From an uncultured Clostridia bacterium (lineage in GTDB: Bacteria > Bacillota > Clostridia > Christensenellales > CAG-138): a stretch of DNA of 52,776 nt. Location of the stretch: NCBI GenBank assembly GCA_946411635.1, contig CAMKES010000014.1, positions 1-52,776 of the forward strand. Reading direction: 5' to 3'. Below the pieces are notes generated by a model. The model did no database searches. It saw only the letters and a program-made list of their open reading frames with translations, and was not told the origin of the DNA. Numbering within the stretch: the stretch's first letter is position 1; the number at the start of each line of letters is the position of its first letter. Made by a program: the position numbers and the translations under genes. This document shows, piece after piece, positions 44,552-52,021 of this stretch.

Positions 44552-46092
44552 AGCGCCGACGTGTCGAACGGCACGAGCCCGTCCGGCGTCAGCCGGAGCG
44601 TGCGCGCGTCGAGCTCTTTGATCAGCGTGCGGTCGTGCGTGACCAGAAGGATCGCGCCGCGAAATTCCCGTAAAAGCGTGCGCACCGCGGGCGCGGAGAG
44701 CGGGGAGAGGTTCCGCGTCGGCTCGTCGAGCACCAGCACGTCCGCGCGGTCGAGGATCGCCTTCAGCAAAAGCAGCTTCGCCTGCTGCCCGCCGGAGAGC
44801 GCCCGGATCGGATGCGACATCTCGTCGGCCGTGTACTTCATGCTGCCGAGGAAGATCCGCGCCTCCGTGACCGATTCCTTGTCCCCGTCCGGCGCGAGAA
44901 ATTCGACCGGCAGCCGGTCCGGGGGCAGCACATCCGTGTACGTCTGGGGCATATAGAACGCGTTGTATCCGCGTTTTTCGATCTCCGGCACGAGGCGCTT
45001 TAACAGCGTCGTCTTGCCGCAGCCGTTGCGCCCGACGATCGTGACGCGCTCGGGTCCCGTGATGCGCAGCCGCACGTTCTGCGCAAGCGCGCGCCCGCCG
45101 AGCGACAGCGGTTCGGGCCCGTATTCGAGCACGATCCGCCCGTTTTTCACTTCGCCGCCGAGCCACTTCGGCTGGATCGCCCATTCGGCCTCCGGCGCTT
45201 CGGTGAGGGCTTCCTGCTCCTTTTCGAGCCGCCGCCCGATCGACGTCACCGTATGCATCTTCTTTTTCAGGAGCCGCCCCGCGGACGGGTCCTGTCGCGA
45301 GACCGTCGCCTGCGCGTGCTCGACCGCGTTGTAGATCGAGAGATACCGTTCCTTCTTTTCGCGGAACGCCTTCTGCTCGAACTGCGCGACCTGCGACTGA
45401 TGTTCGAGCGCCGCGCCGCGCCGCCGCATGTATTCGTCGTACGGAACGTTCGCCGCCGTCGCCCGCGGGATCTTTTTGCGCCGCACGAGCTCAAGATGGA
45501 TCACCGAATCCGCCGTGCGGGAGAGCAGCACCTCGTCGTGCGAGATGTACAGCACGGTCTTTTTGACGGACGCGAGGAAGCGCTCGAGCCACAAAAGCGT
45601 GTCGAGGTCGAGGTCGTTGCTCGGCTCGTCCAGAAACAGCACGTCGCAGTCGTTGATGAGAAGCGCCGCCAGCGCGAGCTTCACGCGCTCGCCGCCCGAC
45701 AGCGAGCCCGTCTTCTGATCCGAATACGCAAGGTCGAAGGGCAGATCGACCTCCTTCATCGCGCGGGACAGCGTCTTCGGCGTGAGGTCCTCGGCGCGGC
45801 AGTGCGCGCAGAGGTATTCGTACACGGAAAGCGACCGCTCCGCCTCCGGAAGCTCCTGCGCAAGATAGCCCTTCGTGCCGGAAACGAACGCGTCGCCCGT
45901 GACGGTCGCGTAGCCCTCGACGAGCTTCGGATCGTACAGCCACTTCAGAAGCGTCGATTTTCCGTTGCCCTCCTCGCCGATCAGCGCGGCCTTCGCGCCG
46001 TCCGGCACGGTAAAGCAGAGATCCTCGACGATCGTTTTCTGATCGCGATCGATCACGATCGAAACGTTTCTTGCCTGTATCGTAACAATCAC
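44548..46092 (-). CDS. ABC-F family ribosome-associated ATPase
   Basis: The protein is 514 aa with two ATP-binding cassettes and no membrane part. Cassette 1 has GEEGNGKSTLLK, LSGGERVKLALAALL and LFLDEPSNDLDLD. Cassette 2 has GRNGCGKTTLLK, LSGGQQAKLLLLKAIL and VLVLDEPTRNLSPLS. A charged helical linker (about residues 225-300) would reach the peptidyl-transferase region. TRNLSPLS resembles antibiotic-resistance ABC-F proteins (inference). The only usual start is GTG at 46092, but AAGAGG directly abuts it, so initiation there is poor; a non-standard ACG or ATA at 46083 or 46080 would be better placed. Its stop overlaps that of the ZIP gene. Confidence 0.92.
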   Translation of the reverse strand: MIVTIQARNVSIVIDRDQKTIVEDLCFTVPDGAKAALIGEEGNGKSTLLKWLYDPKLVEGYATVTGDAFVSGTKGYLAQELPEAERSLSVYEYLCAHCRAEDLTPKTLSRAMKEVDLPFDLAYSDQKTGSLSGGERVKLALAALLINDCDVLFLDEPSNDLDLDTLLWLERFLASVKKTVLYISHDEVLLSRTADSVIHLELVRRKKIPRATAANVPYDEYMRRRGAALEHQSQVAQFEQKAFREKKERYLSIYNAVEHAQATVSRQDPSAGRLLKKKMHTVTSIGRRLEKEQEALTEAPEAEWAIQPKWLGGEVKNGRIVLEYGPEPLSLGGRALAQNVRLRITGPERVTIVGRNGCGKTTLLKRLVPEIEKRGYNAFYMPQTYTDVLPPDRLPVEFLAPDGDKESVTEARIFLGSMKYTADEMSHPIRALSGGQQAKLLLLKAILDRADVLVLDEPTRNLSPLSAPAVRTLLREFRGAILLVTHDRTLIKELDARTLRLTPDGLVPFDTSAL

Positions 46093-46102
46093 CTCTTGAA
46101 AC

Positions 46103-46277
46103 CAAAAATCGCTCCGCTGCCGAAGACAGGGAACGACCCGAAAGACCGACGCGTCGGTTCTGAACAGGAGGGCGATCCGTTTTTCGGCAACGCTGCGCGG
46201 CCCGAAACGCGTTCGGGCTGCGGGTCACGGAAAAAAGACGGATCAGTTGCGCATTCGCTCGTTGGCCTCCTGTGGTT
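46103..46277 (-). promoter_or_regulatory. ABC-F leader: possible attenuator
   Basis: The untranslated leader is about 185 nt. It holds AGGAGG (46266-46271), a tiny frame at 46243-46254, a long stem between 46231-46244 and 46174-46184 (GATCCGT with ACGGATC plus U-A pairs), a perfect ACCGACGCGTCGGT palindrome (46145-46158), and an ATTTTT run at 46104-46109 near the start codon. This layout fits drug-responsive attenuation known for ABC-F genes, but the final terminator stem is weak. Confidence 0.45.
46243..46254 (-). CDS. Candidate three-codon leader peptide (MRN)
   Basis: ATG CGC AAC TGA lies 11 nt after an AGGAGG that has no other gene to serve. Very short leader peptides control several ribosome-protection genes. 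It could be chance. Confidence 0.35.
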   Translation of the reverse strand: MRN

Positions 46278-46283
46278 TTTGTT

Positions 46284-46312
46284 ATCATATCAAACAGACG
46301 GCGCGCTGTCAA
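46284..46312 (-). promoter_or_regulatory. Promoter of the ABC-F gene
   Basis: TTGACA (46307-46312) and TATGAT (46284-46289) on the minus strand are 17 bp apart, with an extended -10 TG. Confidence 0.9.
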
Positions 46313-46342
46313 GCGGGACCGGGATCGGCGGATTTGCGGCGA

Positions 46343-46370
46343 AAAAAGAAAGGGCGTTCTGCCCTTTCTT
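46343..46370. terminator. Terminator of yitT
   Basis: AAGAAAGGGC and GCCCTTTCTT pair around GTTCT, with T-run on the minus side. The stem is the same as in the 194-bp repeats. Confidence 0.9.
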
Positions 46371-46400
46371 CAAACGATAACGATCCTTTTTCGGCGTCCG

Positions 46401-47330
46401 TCAGTCTGCGTTGGGGTCGAGGAAGCCCTCGCCGTACGCTTCGTCGACGGTGGAGAGCATGACGATCGCGTTCGGGTCGATGGCGTTGATGAGACGCCGC
46501 GCGGTAAAGACCTCGACCTTGGAGCAGACGCAGATCACCATCTGATGCGGTTTGCCGGTGTACGCGCCGCGCACGTCGACGAGCGTCGCGCCGCGTTCGG
46601 TCTCGTCCATGATCGCGTCCGCGATCTCCTTCGCGCGGTCGCTGATGACCTGCAGCATACGCCGCGTGCCCGTGCCGTACATGAGTTTGTCGATGACGGT
46701 GGTCGAAACGACCGTCATCAGCACGCCGTAAAGCACCGCGTTGATGTTGCCGAACACCGGCCAGCCCAGAAGGATGACGCAGCCGTCGACGGCGAGCGAG
46801 ATCGTGCCGATCGACAGATGCGGCTTAAGCTTGCGGATGCTCATGATGATGAAGTCCGTGCCGCCGGTGGAGGAGCCGGGCATGTAGATGATCGCAAGGC
46901 CGATGCCGGACAGCGCGCCCGCAAACAGCGCGGCGAGCATCGGAAGATTCCCTGCGTCCGGGTACGTGCCGAGAAGCGGCACGATCACGTCGAGGAACAG
47001 CGCGGAGATCAGCATGCTCTTGACCGACTTGAAGAAGAACACGCGGCCGAGGAGCCGATAGCAGATGATCGCGACCGGGATATTGATGATCAGCGACAGA
47101 AGACCGATGCCGAGAAACGGCGCGTAATGGTGGATGATCATCGCGATGCCGGTGATGCCGCCCGGCGCGAAGCCCGCGTTCGCGGCGAAGTACGAAATGC
47201 CGACCGCGTACAGGAAGCTGCCGATCACGTCGTGCAGCAGATCGCTGCCGATCGCCTTCCAGCCGTTCTTCTTATAGTAGCCGATGATGCTCTGTTTTTT
47301 CTTCGGGAATCTCGTTTGTTTCTTCTCCAT
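46401..47330 (-). CDS. YitT family membrane protein
   Basis: The protein is 309 aa. Five to six helices make up the N-terminal two thirds, with FAANAGFAPGGITGIAMI and PGSSTGGTDFIIMSIRKL as the YitT marks. The C-terminal DUF2179 domain (about 225-300) has RGATLVDVRGAYTGKPHQMV and ends in FLDPNAD. The function is unknown. ATG at 47330 has GTGAGGG upstream; the frame continues to 47381 without a better site. Confidence 0.93.
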   Translation of the reverse strand: MEKKQTRFPKKKQSIIGYYKKNGWKAIGSDLLHDVIGSFLYAVGISYFAANAGFAPGGITGIAMIIHHYAPFLGIGLLSLIINIPVAIICYRLLGRVFFFKSVKSMLISALFLDVIVPLLGTYPDAGNLPMLAALFAGALSGIGLAIIYMPGSSTGGTDFIIMSIRKLKPHLSIGTISLAVDGCVILLGWPVFGNINAVLYGVLMTVVSTTVIDKLMYGTGTRRMLQVISDRAKEIADAIMDETERGATLVDVRGAYTGKPHQMVICVCSKVEVFTARRLINAIDPNAIVMLSTVDEAYGEGFLDPNAD

Positions 47331-47352
47331 TGCCCTCACCTCACAACAAATC

Positions 47353-47381
47353 ATCATATCGTCTGCGCCGGGGAAAGTCAA
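47353..47381 (-). promoter_or_regulatory. Promoter of yitT
   Basis: TTGACT (47376-47381) and TATGAT (47353-47358) on the minus strand are exactly 17 bp apart. Confidence 0.85.
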
Positions 47382-47399
47382 GGGAAAAGCGCCCGAACT

Positions 47400-47567
47400 T
47401 TTGTGAGAATCCGCAGAGCGTTCGCTTACGCCGTCTTGCGTATTACTTCCCGTCTTTTGTGAGAATCCGCAGAGCGTTCGCTTATTCCGTCTTGCGTATT
47501 ACTTCCTGTCTTTTTTCAGAATCCGCATCGCGTTCAGCACCGCGAGCAGCATGACGCCGACGTCGCC
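47400..47567. repeat. 56-bp repeats derived from the P-type ATPase 3' end
   Basis: Three copies with a 56-bp period are seen, anchored at AGAATCCGC in 47406, 47462 and 47518. The rightmost is the true end of the ATPase gene. The middle copy still encodes ANALRILTKDGK plus TAA on the minus strand, against LNAMRILKKDRK plus TAA in the gene. The leftmost is cut at about 47400. The copies fill the gap between yitT and the ATPase. Confidence 0.88.
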
Positions 47568-49628
47568 GAACACCGCGATCCACAGGTTCGCAAGCCCCGC
47601 CGCGCCGAGCGCGAGGAAGATCGCCTTCATGCCGAGCGCGAACACGATGTTTTCGACCGTGATGCGGTGCGTTCTGCGCGCGATCCGGATCGCGTCGCAA
47701 AGCTTTCCGGGCGCGTCGGCCGGGATGATCGCGTCCGCCGCTTCGATCGCGGCGTCGCTTCCGAGACCGCCCATCGCAACGCCCACGTCCGCGCGGGCGA
47801 GCACCGGCGCGTCGTTGATGCCGTCGCCGAGGAACAGCAGCGTTTTTCCCTTCGGAAGCGCCGCAAAGAGCGCTTCGACCGCCGCGAGCTTCTGATCGGG
47901 CAAAAGCTCCGCCTGCACGCCGTCGAGCCCGAGCTCGTCGGCCACCGCCTCGCCGACCGCCTTCGCGTCGCCGGTCAGCATGATCTGCCGCTCGACGCCG
48001 AGCGCGCGAAGCGAACGGATCGTTTCCGCGCTGTCCGGCTTGATCGCGTCCGCGATCACGATGCAGCCCGCGTACGCGCCGTCGACCGCGACGAACGCAA
48101 GCGTGCCGGCCGCGTCGGGCGCCGTGACGGAAAGGCCCAGCGCGCGCATCTGCTTTGCGCTGCCGACCGCGACCGCGCGTCCGTCGACCTGCGCCGTTAC
48201 GCCCTCGCCGGGGATCGCGCGCGCGTCCGAGACCGCCGCGGGATCGATCGGGCTTCCGTACGCTTCGACGATCGAACGCGCGATCGGATGCGTGGAGGCC
48301 GATTCGGCATACGCCGCAAGCCGCAGGAGTTCCTCGGAAGAGAAGCCCGCCTCAGGCAGGATGCGCCGCACCGAAAAGCTGCCTTCGGTCAGCGTGCCGG
48401 TCTTGTCGAACACGACCGTGTGCGCGCCGTTCAGCGCCTCAAGGAAATTGCCGCCCTTGATCAGCACGCCCGCGCGCGACGCCGCGCCGAGCCCGCCGAA
48501 CACCGCGAGCGGGATCGAGATCACCAGCGCGCAGGGGCAGGAGATGACCAGGAACGTCAGCGCGCGGTGGATCCACGTCGCCCAGTCGCCGGTGAACAGC
48601 GAGGGAACGACCGCCAGCAGCACCGCCGCGATCACGACCGCGGGGGTGTAGACGCGCGCAAACTTCGTGATAAACCGCTCCGCCGGCGTCTTGCGGTCGG
48701 CGGCGTCCTCGACGAGCCGGATGATCTTCGAGGCGGTGGATTCGCCGAACGATTTTTCGACGCGCACCGTCAGCGCGCCGTCCAGCGCGATGCAGCCGGA
48801 AAGGATCGCGTCGCCCTCGTTCGCGTACCGCGGGACCGATTCGCCGGTCAGCGCGCGGGTATCGAGCGCGGAGGTCCCGGAAAGAATCACGCCGTCCAGC
48901 GGCACGCGCTCGCCGGGGCGGATCACGATCGTTTCGCCGATCGCGACCTCGGCGGGGGAAACCGTCGAAAGCGCGCCGCCGCGCAGCACGTTCGCCGTGT
49001 CGGGACGGATGTCGAGGATCGCGCGGATCGAATCCTGCGAACGGTCGAGCGCGAGGTCGGTCAGAAATTCGCCGAGCTGATACAGGAGCATGACCGCCGC
49101 GCCCTCGGGATATTCGCCGATCGCGAACGCGCCGATCGACGAGACCGTCATCAGAAACGCCTCGCCGAATACGTTCCCGCGCAGGATCCCGCGGATCGCG
49201 TTCCATACCACGTCGTACGCGACGAGTGCGTAACACGCGAGAAACAGCGGCAGCGTGACGTACAGCGGCGCGCCCAGCAGATGCGCCGTGAGCCCCGCCG
49301 CAAACAGGACCGCGCCCGGAATCAGGCGGATCAGCATCGTCCGCTTTTCGCCCTCACCGTGCCCGCCGTGCTCGTGTCCGCAGCCGCACCCGCCGCCGTG
49401 GTGATGCCCGCAGCCGCATTCATGCTCGTGTTCGTGTTCATGCTCGTGATCGCAGCACCGCCCGTGTTCGTGCCCGTGTTCATGTTCATGTTCATGCTCA
49501 TGCTCGTGCGCGTGGTGATGCCCGCAGCCGCATTCATGCTCGTGTTCGTGTTCATGCTCATGCTCGTGATGATGCCCGCAGCATTCATATTCGTGCTCGT
49601 GCTCGTGTTCATGCGTTTCCTTGCTCAT
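47499..49628 (-). CDS. P1B-type zinc/cadmium-exporting ATPase with His-Glu-Cys-rich N-terminus
   Basis: The protein is 709 aa. Residues 1-95 are almost entirely His, Glu, Cys and Gly in (HE)n-CGCGHHH units, a metal-binding tail in place of the usual HMA domain. The core has TGES, the membrane SCPCALVISIP, DKTGTLTEG with the phosphorylated Asp, STHPIARS, and GDGINDAPVLARADVGVAMG. Near the C-terminus LGMKAIFLALG and FGDVGVMLLAVLNAMR give the Lys and Asp pair of the Zn/Cd/Pb (P1B-2) subgroup. It exports metal from the cytoplasm. GGAGGG precedes the ATG. The ArsR gene and two matching operators lie upstream. Confidence 0.95.
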   Translation of the reverse strand: MSKETHEHEHEHEYECCGHHHEHEHEHEHEHECGCGHHHAHEHEHEHEHEHGHEHGRCCDHEHEHEHEHECGCGHHHGGGCGCGHEHGGHGEGEKRTMLIRLIPGAVLFAAGLTAHLLGAPLYVTLPLFLACYALVAYDVVWNAIRGILRGNVFGEAFLMTVSSIGAFAIGEYPEGAAVMLLYQLGEFLTDLALDRSQDSIRAILDIRPDTANVLRGGALSTVSPAEVAIGETIVIRPGERVPLDGVILSGTSALDTRALTGESVPRYANEGDAILSGCIALDGALTVRVEKSFGESTASKIIRLVEDAADRKTPAERFITKFARVYTPAVVIAAVLLAVVPSLFTGDWATWIHRALTFLVISCPCALVISIPLAVFGGLGAASRAGVLIKGGNFLEALNGAHTVVFDKTGTLTEGSFSVRRILPEAGFSSEELLRLAAYAESASTHPIARSIVEAYGSPIDPAAVSDARAIPGEGVTAQVDGRAVAVGSAKQMRALGLSVTAPDAAGTLAFVAVDGAYAGCIVIADAIKPDSAETIRSLRALGVERQIMLTGDAKAVGEAVADELGLDGVQAELLPDQKLAAVEALFAALPKGKTLLFLGDGINDAPVLARADVGVAMGGLGSDAAIEAADAIIPADAPGKLCDAIRIARRTHRITVENIVFALGMKAIFLALGAAGLANLWIAVFGDVGVMLLAVLNAMRILKKDRK
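49350..49620. repeat. Low-complexity coding repeat (His-Glu tail)
   Basis: Alternating CAC/CAT and GAA/GAG codons with CGCGGGCATCACCAC-type blocks recur on the minus strand. The DNA repeat is open to slippage. Confidence 0.85.
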
Positions 49629-49647
49629 AACACCCTCCGATAAAACA

Positions 49648-49671
49648 ATAGTTGCTCAATTATTCAACTAT
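49648..49671. promoter_or_regulatory. ArsR operator upstream of the ATPase gene
   Basis: ATAGTTG and CAACTAT are perfect arms around ten bases. The inner TTGCTCAATTATTCAA matches the operator at 50071-50086 at most positions. It lies in the 66-bp gap between arsR and the ATPase start, so the second gene may be controlled separately. Confidence 0.7.
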
Positions 49672-49694
49672 ACGGCCGAAAAAAGGATGCGCGA

Positions 49695-50048
49695 TCATTC
49701 GCGCAAATGGTCCAGACCGAGGTCCAGGATCTTTTCGACGTGCTCGTCGGAAAGTGCGTAGAACACGTTCTGTCCCTCGCGGCGGAAGCGCACGAGGTTA
49801 CTTAGACGCAGCGCCTTCAGCTGGTGCGAGATCGCGGATTTCGTCATGCCGAGCAAACACGCGAGATCGCACACGCACAGCTCGTGCACGCGAAGCGCCT
49901 GCAGAATTCTGACGCGCGTACCGTCGCCGAACAGCTTATAGAGCGCGGCAAGGTCGATCGCCTCGCTTTCGCAAAGCAGGTCGGGCCTGACCGCGTCCAC
50001 AACGTCGCGGTGGACGGATTCGCATTCGCATACCGGCAAGCGTTCCAT
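49695..50048 (-). CDS. ArsR/SmtB-family metal-sensing repressor (CadC-like)
   Basis: The protein is 117 aa. The winged helix carries ELCVCDLACLLGMTKSAISH and QLKALR (about residues 55-80). The CVC at the start of the recognition region and the N-terminal CECES (about residues 7-11) form a CadC-like alpha3N metal site. The end, DEHVEKILDLGLDHLRE, has the Asp/His/His/Glu of the alpha5 zinc site. It should leave DNA on binding zinc or cadmium. GGAGG precedes the ATG. It is upstream of the exporter and self-regulated through the operator over its promoter. Confidence 0.95.
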   Translation of the reverse strand: MERLPVCECESVHRDVVDAVRPDLLCESEAIDLAALYKLFGDGTRVRILQALRVHELCVCDLACLLGMTKSAISHQLKALRLSNLVRFRREGQNVFYALSDEHVEKILDLGLDHLRE

Positions 50049-50070
50049 AGGATCCTCCGTAATTCAATAG

Positions 50071-50086
50071 TTGAACAACCGTTCAA
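50071..50086. promoter_or_regulatory. ArsR operator at the arsR promoter
   Basis: TTGAACAACCGTTCAA is a near-perfect dyad (TTGAAC, four bases, GTTCAA) of the type bound by CadC/SmtB. It lies between the -10 box and the arsR start. Confidence 0.8.
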
Positions 50087-50094
50087 TTAACTAC

Positions 50095-50122
50095 AGTATA
50101 CCACGGTTTCGGCGGTTGTCAA
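50095..50122 (-). promoter_or_regulatory. Promoter of arsR
   Basis: TTGACA (50117-50122) and TATACT (50095-50100) on the minus strand are 16 bp apart with an extended -10 TG. Confidence 0.85.
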
Positions 50123-50151
50123 GCGGGCGGACGCTTATTTTTCAAAAAACG

Positions 50152-50180
50152 GTGACACGCGCGCGCGGGTATGGTACAAT
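50152..50180 (+). promoter_or_regulatory. Promoter of the thioesterase-aldolase pair
   Basis: GTGACA (50152-50157) and TACAAT (50175-50180) are 17 bp apart, 28 bp before the ATG. Confidence 0.78.
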
Positions 50181-50208
50181 GAAGCAAACCCGATCGAGGG
50201 AGGAGCCT

Positions 50209-50637
50209 ATGTTTGTCTACGGCAGAAAAGCGCAGTATCACGAGACCGATCAGATGGGCGTCATCCACCACGCGAGCTACGTGAAGTGGATGGAGGAGGC
50301 GCGCGTCGCGTTCCTGGACGCGCTCGGCTGCGGCTATGAGGAGATCGAGCGGCAGGGCGTGGTCGTGCCGGTGATCGAGATCGCGGTCTCGTACAAAAAG
50401 CCGGTCCGCTTTGCGGAATCGTTCGAGGTCGGGGTGCGCGTCGCGCGCTACAACGGCCGGATCCTGGAGCTCGGCTACACGATCCGGAACCGCACGCAGG
50501 GAACGCTCTGCACCGTCGCCTCGTCGAAGCACTGCTTTCTGAAGGACGGCCGGATGGTCTCGCCGAAGACGGAACTGCCCGCGCTGCATGCCGTTCTGAC
50601 GCGCTTATCGGAAGAAGAAAAGGAGGACGCGCAATGA
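50209..50637 (+). CDS. Acyl-CoA thioesterase, hotdog fold (YbgC/FadM-like)
   Basis: The protein is 142 aa, normal for the 4HBT family. The active-site pattern HETDQMGVIHHASYVKWMEE, with Asp in the DQMGVIHH turn, is at about residues 10-29. VPVIEIAVSYKKPVRF and the later strands complete a single hotdog domain. It hydrolyses acyl-CoA thioesters in the cytoplasm; chain length is unknown. GGGAGGAG precedes the ATG. The stop overlaps the next start as ATGA. Confidence 0.93.
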   Translation: MFVYGRKAQYHETDQMGVIHHASYVKWMEEARVAFLDALGCGYEEIERQGVVVPVIEIAVSYKKPVRFAESFEVGVRVARYNGRILELGYTIRNRTQGTLCTVASSKHCFLKDGRMVSPKTELPALHAVLTRLSEEEKEDAQ

Positions 50638-51674
50638 GAACCTTTGAATGCGACTACACCGAAGGCGTGCATCCGATCCTGCTGGACGCGCTGACGAAGA
50701 CGAATTTTGAGCAGATGAGCGGCTACGGCTCGGATCCGTACACCGCGCGCGCGATCGAAAAGATCAAAGCGGCGTGCGGCGCTTCGGACGCGACGGTCAC
50801 GCTGCTCGTCGGCGGCACGCAGACGAACGTGATCGCGATCGACCTGCTGCTTGCGCCGTTCGAGGGCGTACTCGCGCCGTCGACCGGGCACATCAACGTG
50901 CACGAGGCGGGCGCGGTCGAGTTTACGGGGCACAAGGTGATCGCGCTTCCCGGGCACGACGGCGTGCTGGACGTCGACGCGCTCGAAACGTATCTTGAAA
51001 CCTTTTACGCCGACGCCACGCACGAGCACATGGTGCGTCCGGGGCTCGTGTACCTCACGCATCCGACCGAGTACGGCACGCTGTATACGAAGGCGCAGAT
51101 GCAAAGGGTGCGCGAACTCTGCGATCAATATGAAATGAAGCTGTACGTCGACGGGGCGCGGCTCGGCTACGCGCTGGGCTGCCCGGAAAACGAGATCACG
51201 ATGCACGATCTCGCAGCGCTCTGCGACGCGTTCTCGATCGGCGGCACGAAACTCGGCGCGCTGCTGGGCGAAGCGCTCGTTTTTCCGAAAGAAGCGCCGC
51301 CGCATCTTTTGTCGCAGGTCAAGCGCCACGGCGGACTGCTTGCGAAGGGACGCGCGCTCGGCGTGCAGTTCGACGCGCTGTTTTCCGACGGGCTCTATGA
51401 GCGGATCGGCAGAGAAGCGATCCGTCACGCAAACCGCATCCGCAAGATCCTCGAACGAAAGGGGTATCCGTTCGCGTGGGCGTCGCCGACGAACCAGCAG
51501 TTCGTGATCCTGTCCGACGCGGAGGCGGAAAAGCTTTTAAAGACCGTCGGCTTCGACCTCTGGGGAAGGTGGGACGCGGGGCACTGGATCGCGCGGTTCA
51601 CGTCGAGCTGGTCGACGACCGACGAAGCGGTGGACGAACTCGACCGCATCCTTCCGGACAAAACCGATCGGTAA
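50634..51674 (+). CDS. Low-specificity threonine aldolase-like enzyme
   Basis: The protein is 346 aa with the aldolase fold of the fold-type I PLP enzymes. It splits threonine or related beta-hydroxy amino acids into glycine and an aldehyde. The PLP Lys lies in IGGTKLGALLGEA (about residue 203). YVDGARLGYAL gives the Asp that holds the ring, and STGHINVHEAGA is the N-terminal active-site part. AAAGGAGG lies in the end of the thioesterase gene. A terminator follows. Confidence 0.92.
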   Translation: MRTFECDYTEGVHPILLDALTKTNFEQMSGYGSDPYTARAIEKIKAACGASDATVTLLVGGTQTNVIAIDLLLAPFEGVLAPSTGHINVHEAGAVEFTGHKVIALPGHDGVLDVDALETYLETFYADATHEHMVRPGLVYLTHPTEYGTLYTKAQMQRVRELCDQYEMKLYVDGARLGYALGCPENEITMHDLAALCDAFSIGGTKLGALLGEALVFPKEAPPHLLSQVKRHGGLLAKGRALGVQFDALFSDGLYERIGREAIRHANRIRKILERKGYPFAWASPTNQQFVILSDAEAEKLLKTVGFDLWGRWDAGHWIARFTSSWSTTDEAVDELDRILPDKTDR

Positions 51675-51682
51675 CCGGTACC

Positions 51683-51707
51683 GGGACGCGAAACGCGTCC
51701 CTTTTTT
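51683..51707 (+). terminator. Terminator after the aldolase gene
   Basis: GGGACGCG and CGCGTCCC pair around AAA, followed by TTTTTT. Confidence 0.93.
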
Positions 51708-51856
51708 GTTGCCGCAAGCCGTCCCTTGCACCGCAGCGGAAGGGCAGACGCGCGGCTTTTTTCAAAAAAATATATGCGGACGTGGATTTTCGGGGGGTCT
51801 GCGGTGTTATATAGAGTAAAAGGGTATGAAGTGCGCCGGAATCGGGCGTTTTCCGC

Positions 51857-51885
51857 TTGCGGTATGCCGCCCTGTGTGATAAACT
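51857..51885 (+). promoter_or_regulatory. Candidate promoter of the AT-rich lipoprotein gene
   Basis: TTGCGG (51857-51862) and TAAACT (51880-51885) are 17 bp apart with an extended -10 TG. The 350-bp gap 51675-52021 otherwise holds the terminator at 51683, this box and the repeat at 51941. Confidence 0.5.
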
Positions 51886-51940
51886 ATATATGATCGGGCG
51901 GACGGAACGGTTTTTCGGTCGAAGACGATCCGCAAACCCT

Positions 51941-51967
51941 GTGTCGGGAGAACCGTCCCCTTGACAC
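51941..51967 (-). repeat. REP-like palindromic repeat, copy 1 (inverted)
   Basis: GTGTC and GACAC close a 27-bp element with AGAACCGTCCCC inside. It is the reverse complement, with few changes, of the copies at 52619 and 52694. I recall this AACCGTCCCC/TTGACA type of repeat from many Clostridia, where it accompanies RAYT-like transposases. Confidence 0.8.
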
Positions 51968-52021
51968 CTAGCGATATGCAATTACAGGGGAAAGGTTTTC
52001 TTATTGGAAGGAGAAGTAAAA

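Noticed and set aside
49350-49620. Repeats in the ATPase gene that could suggest a CRISPR or minisatellite
   Set aside because: They encode the His-Glu-Cys tail in frame and have no spacer structure.
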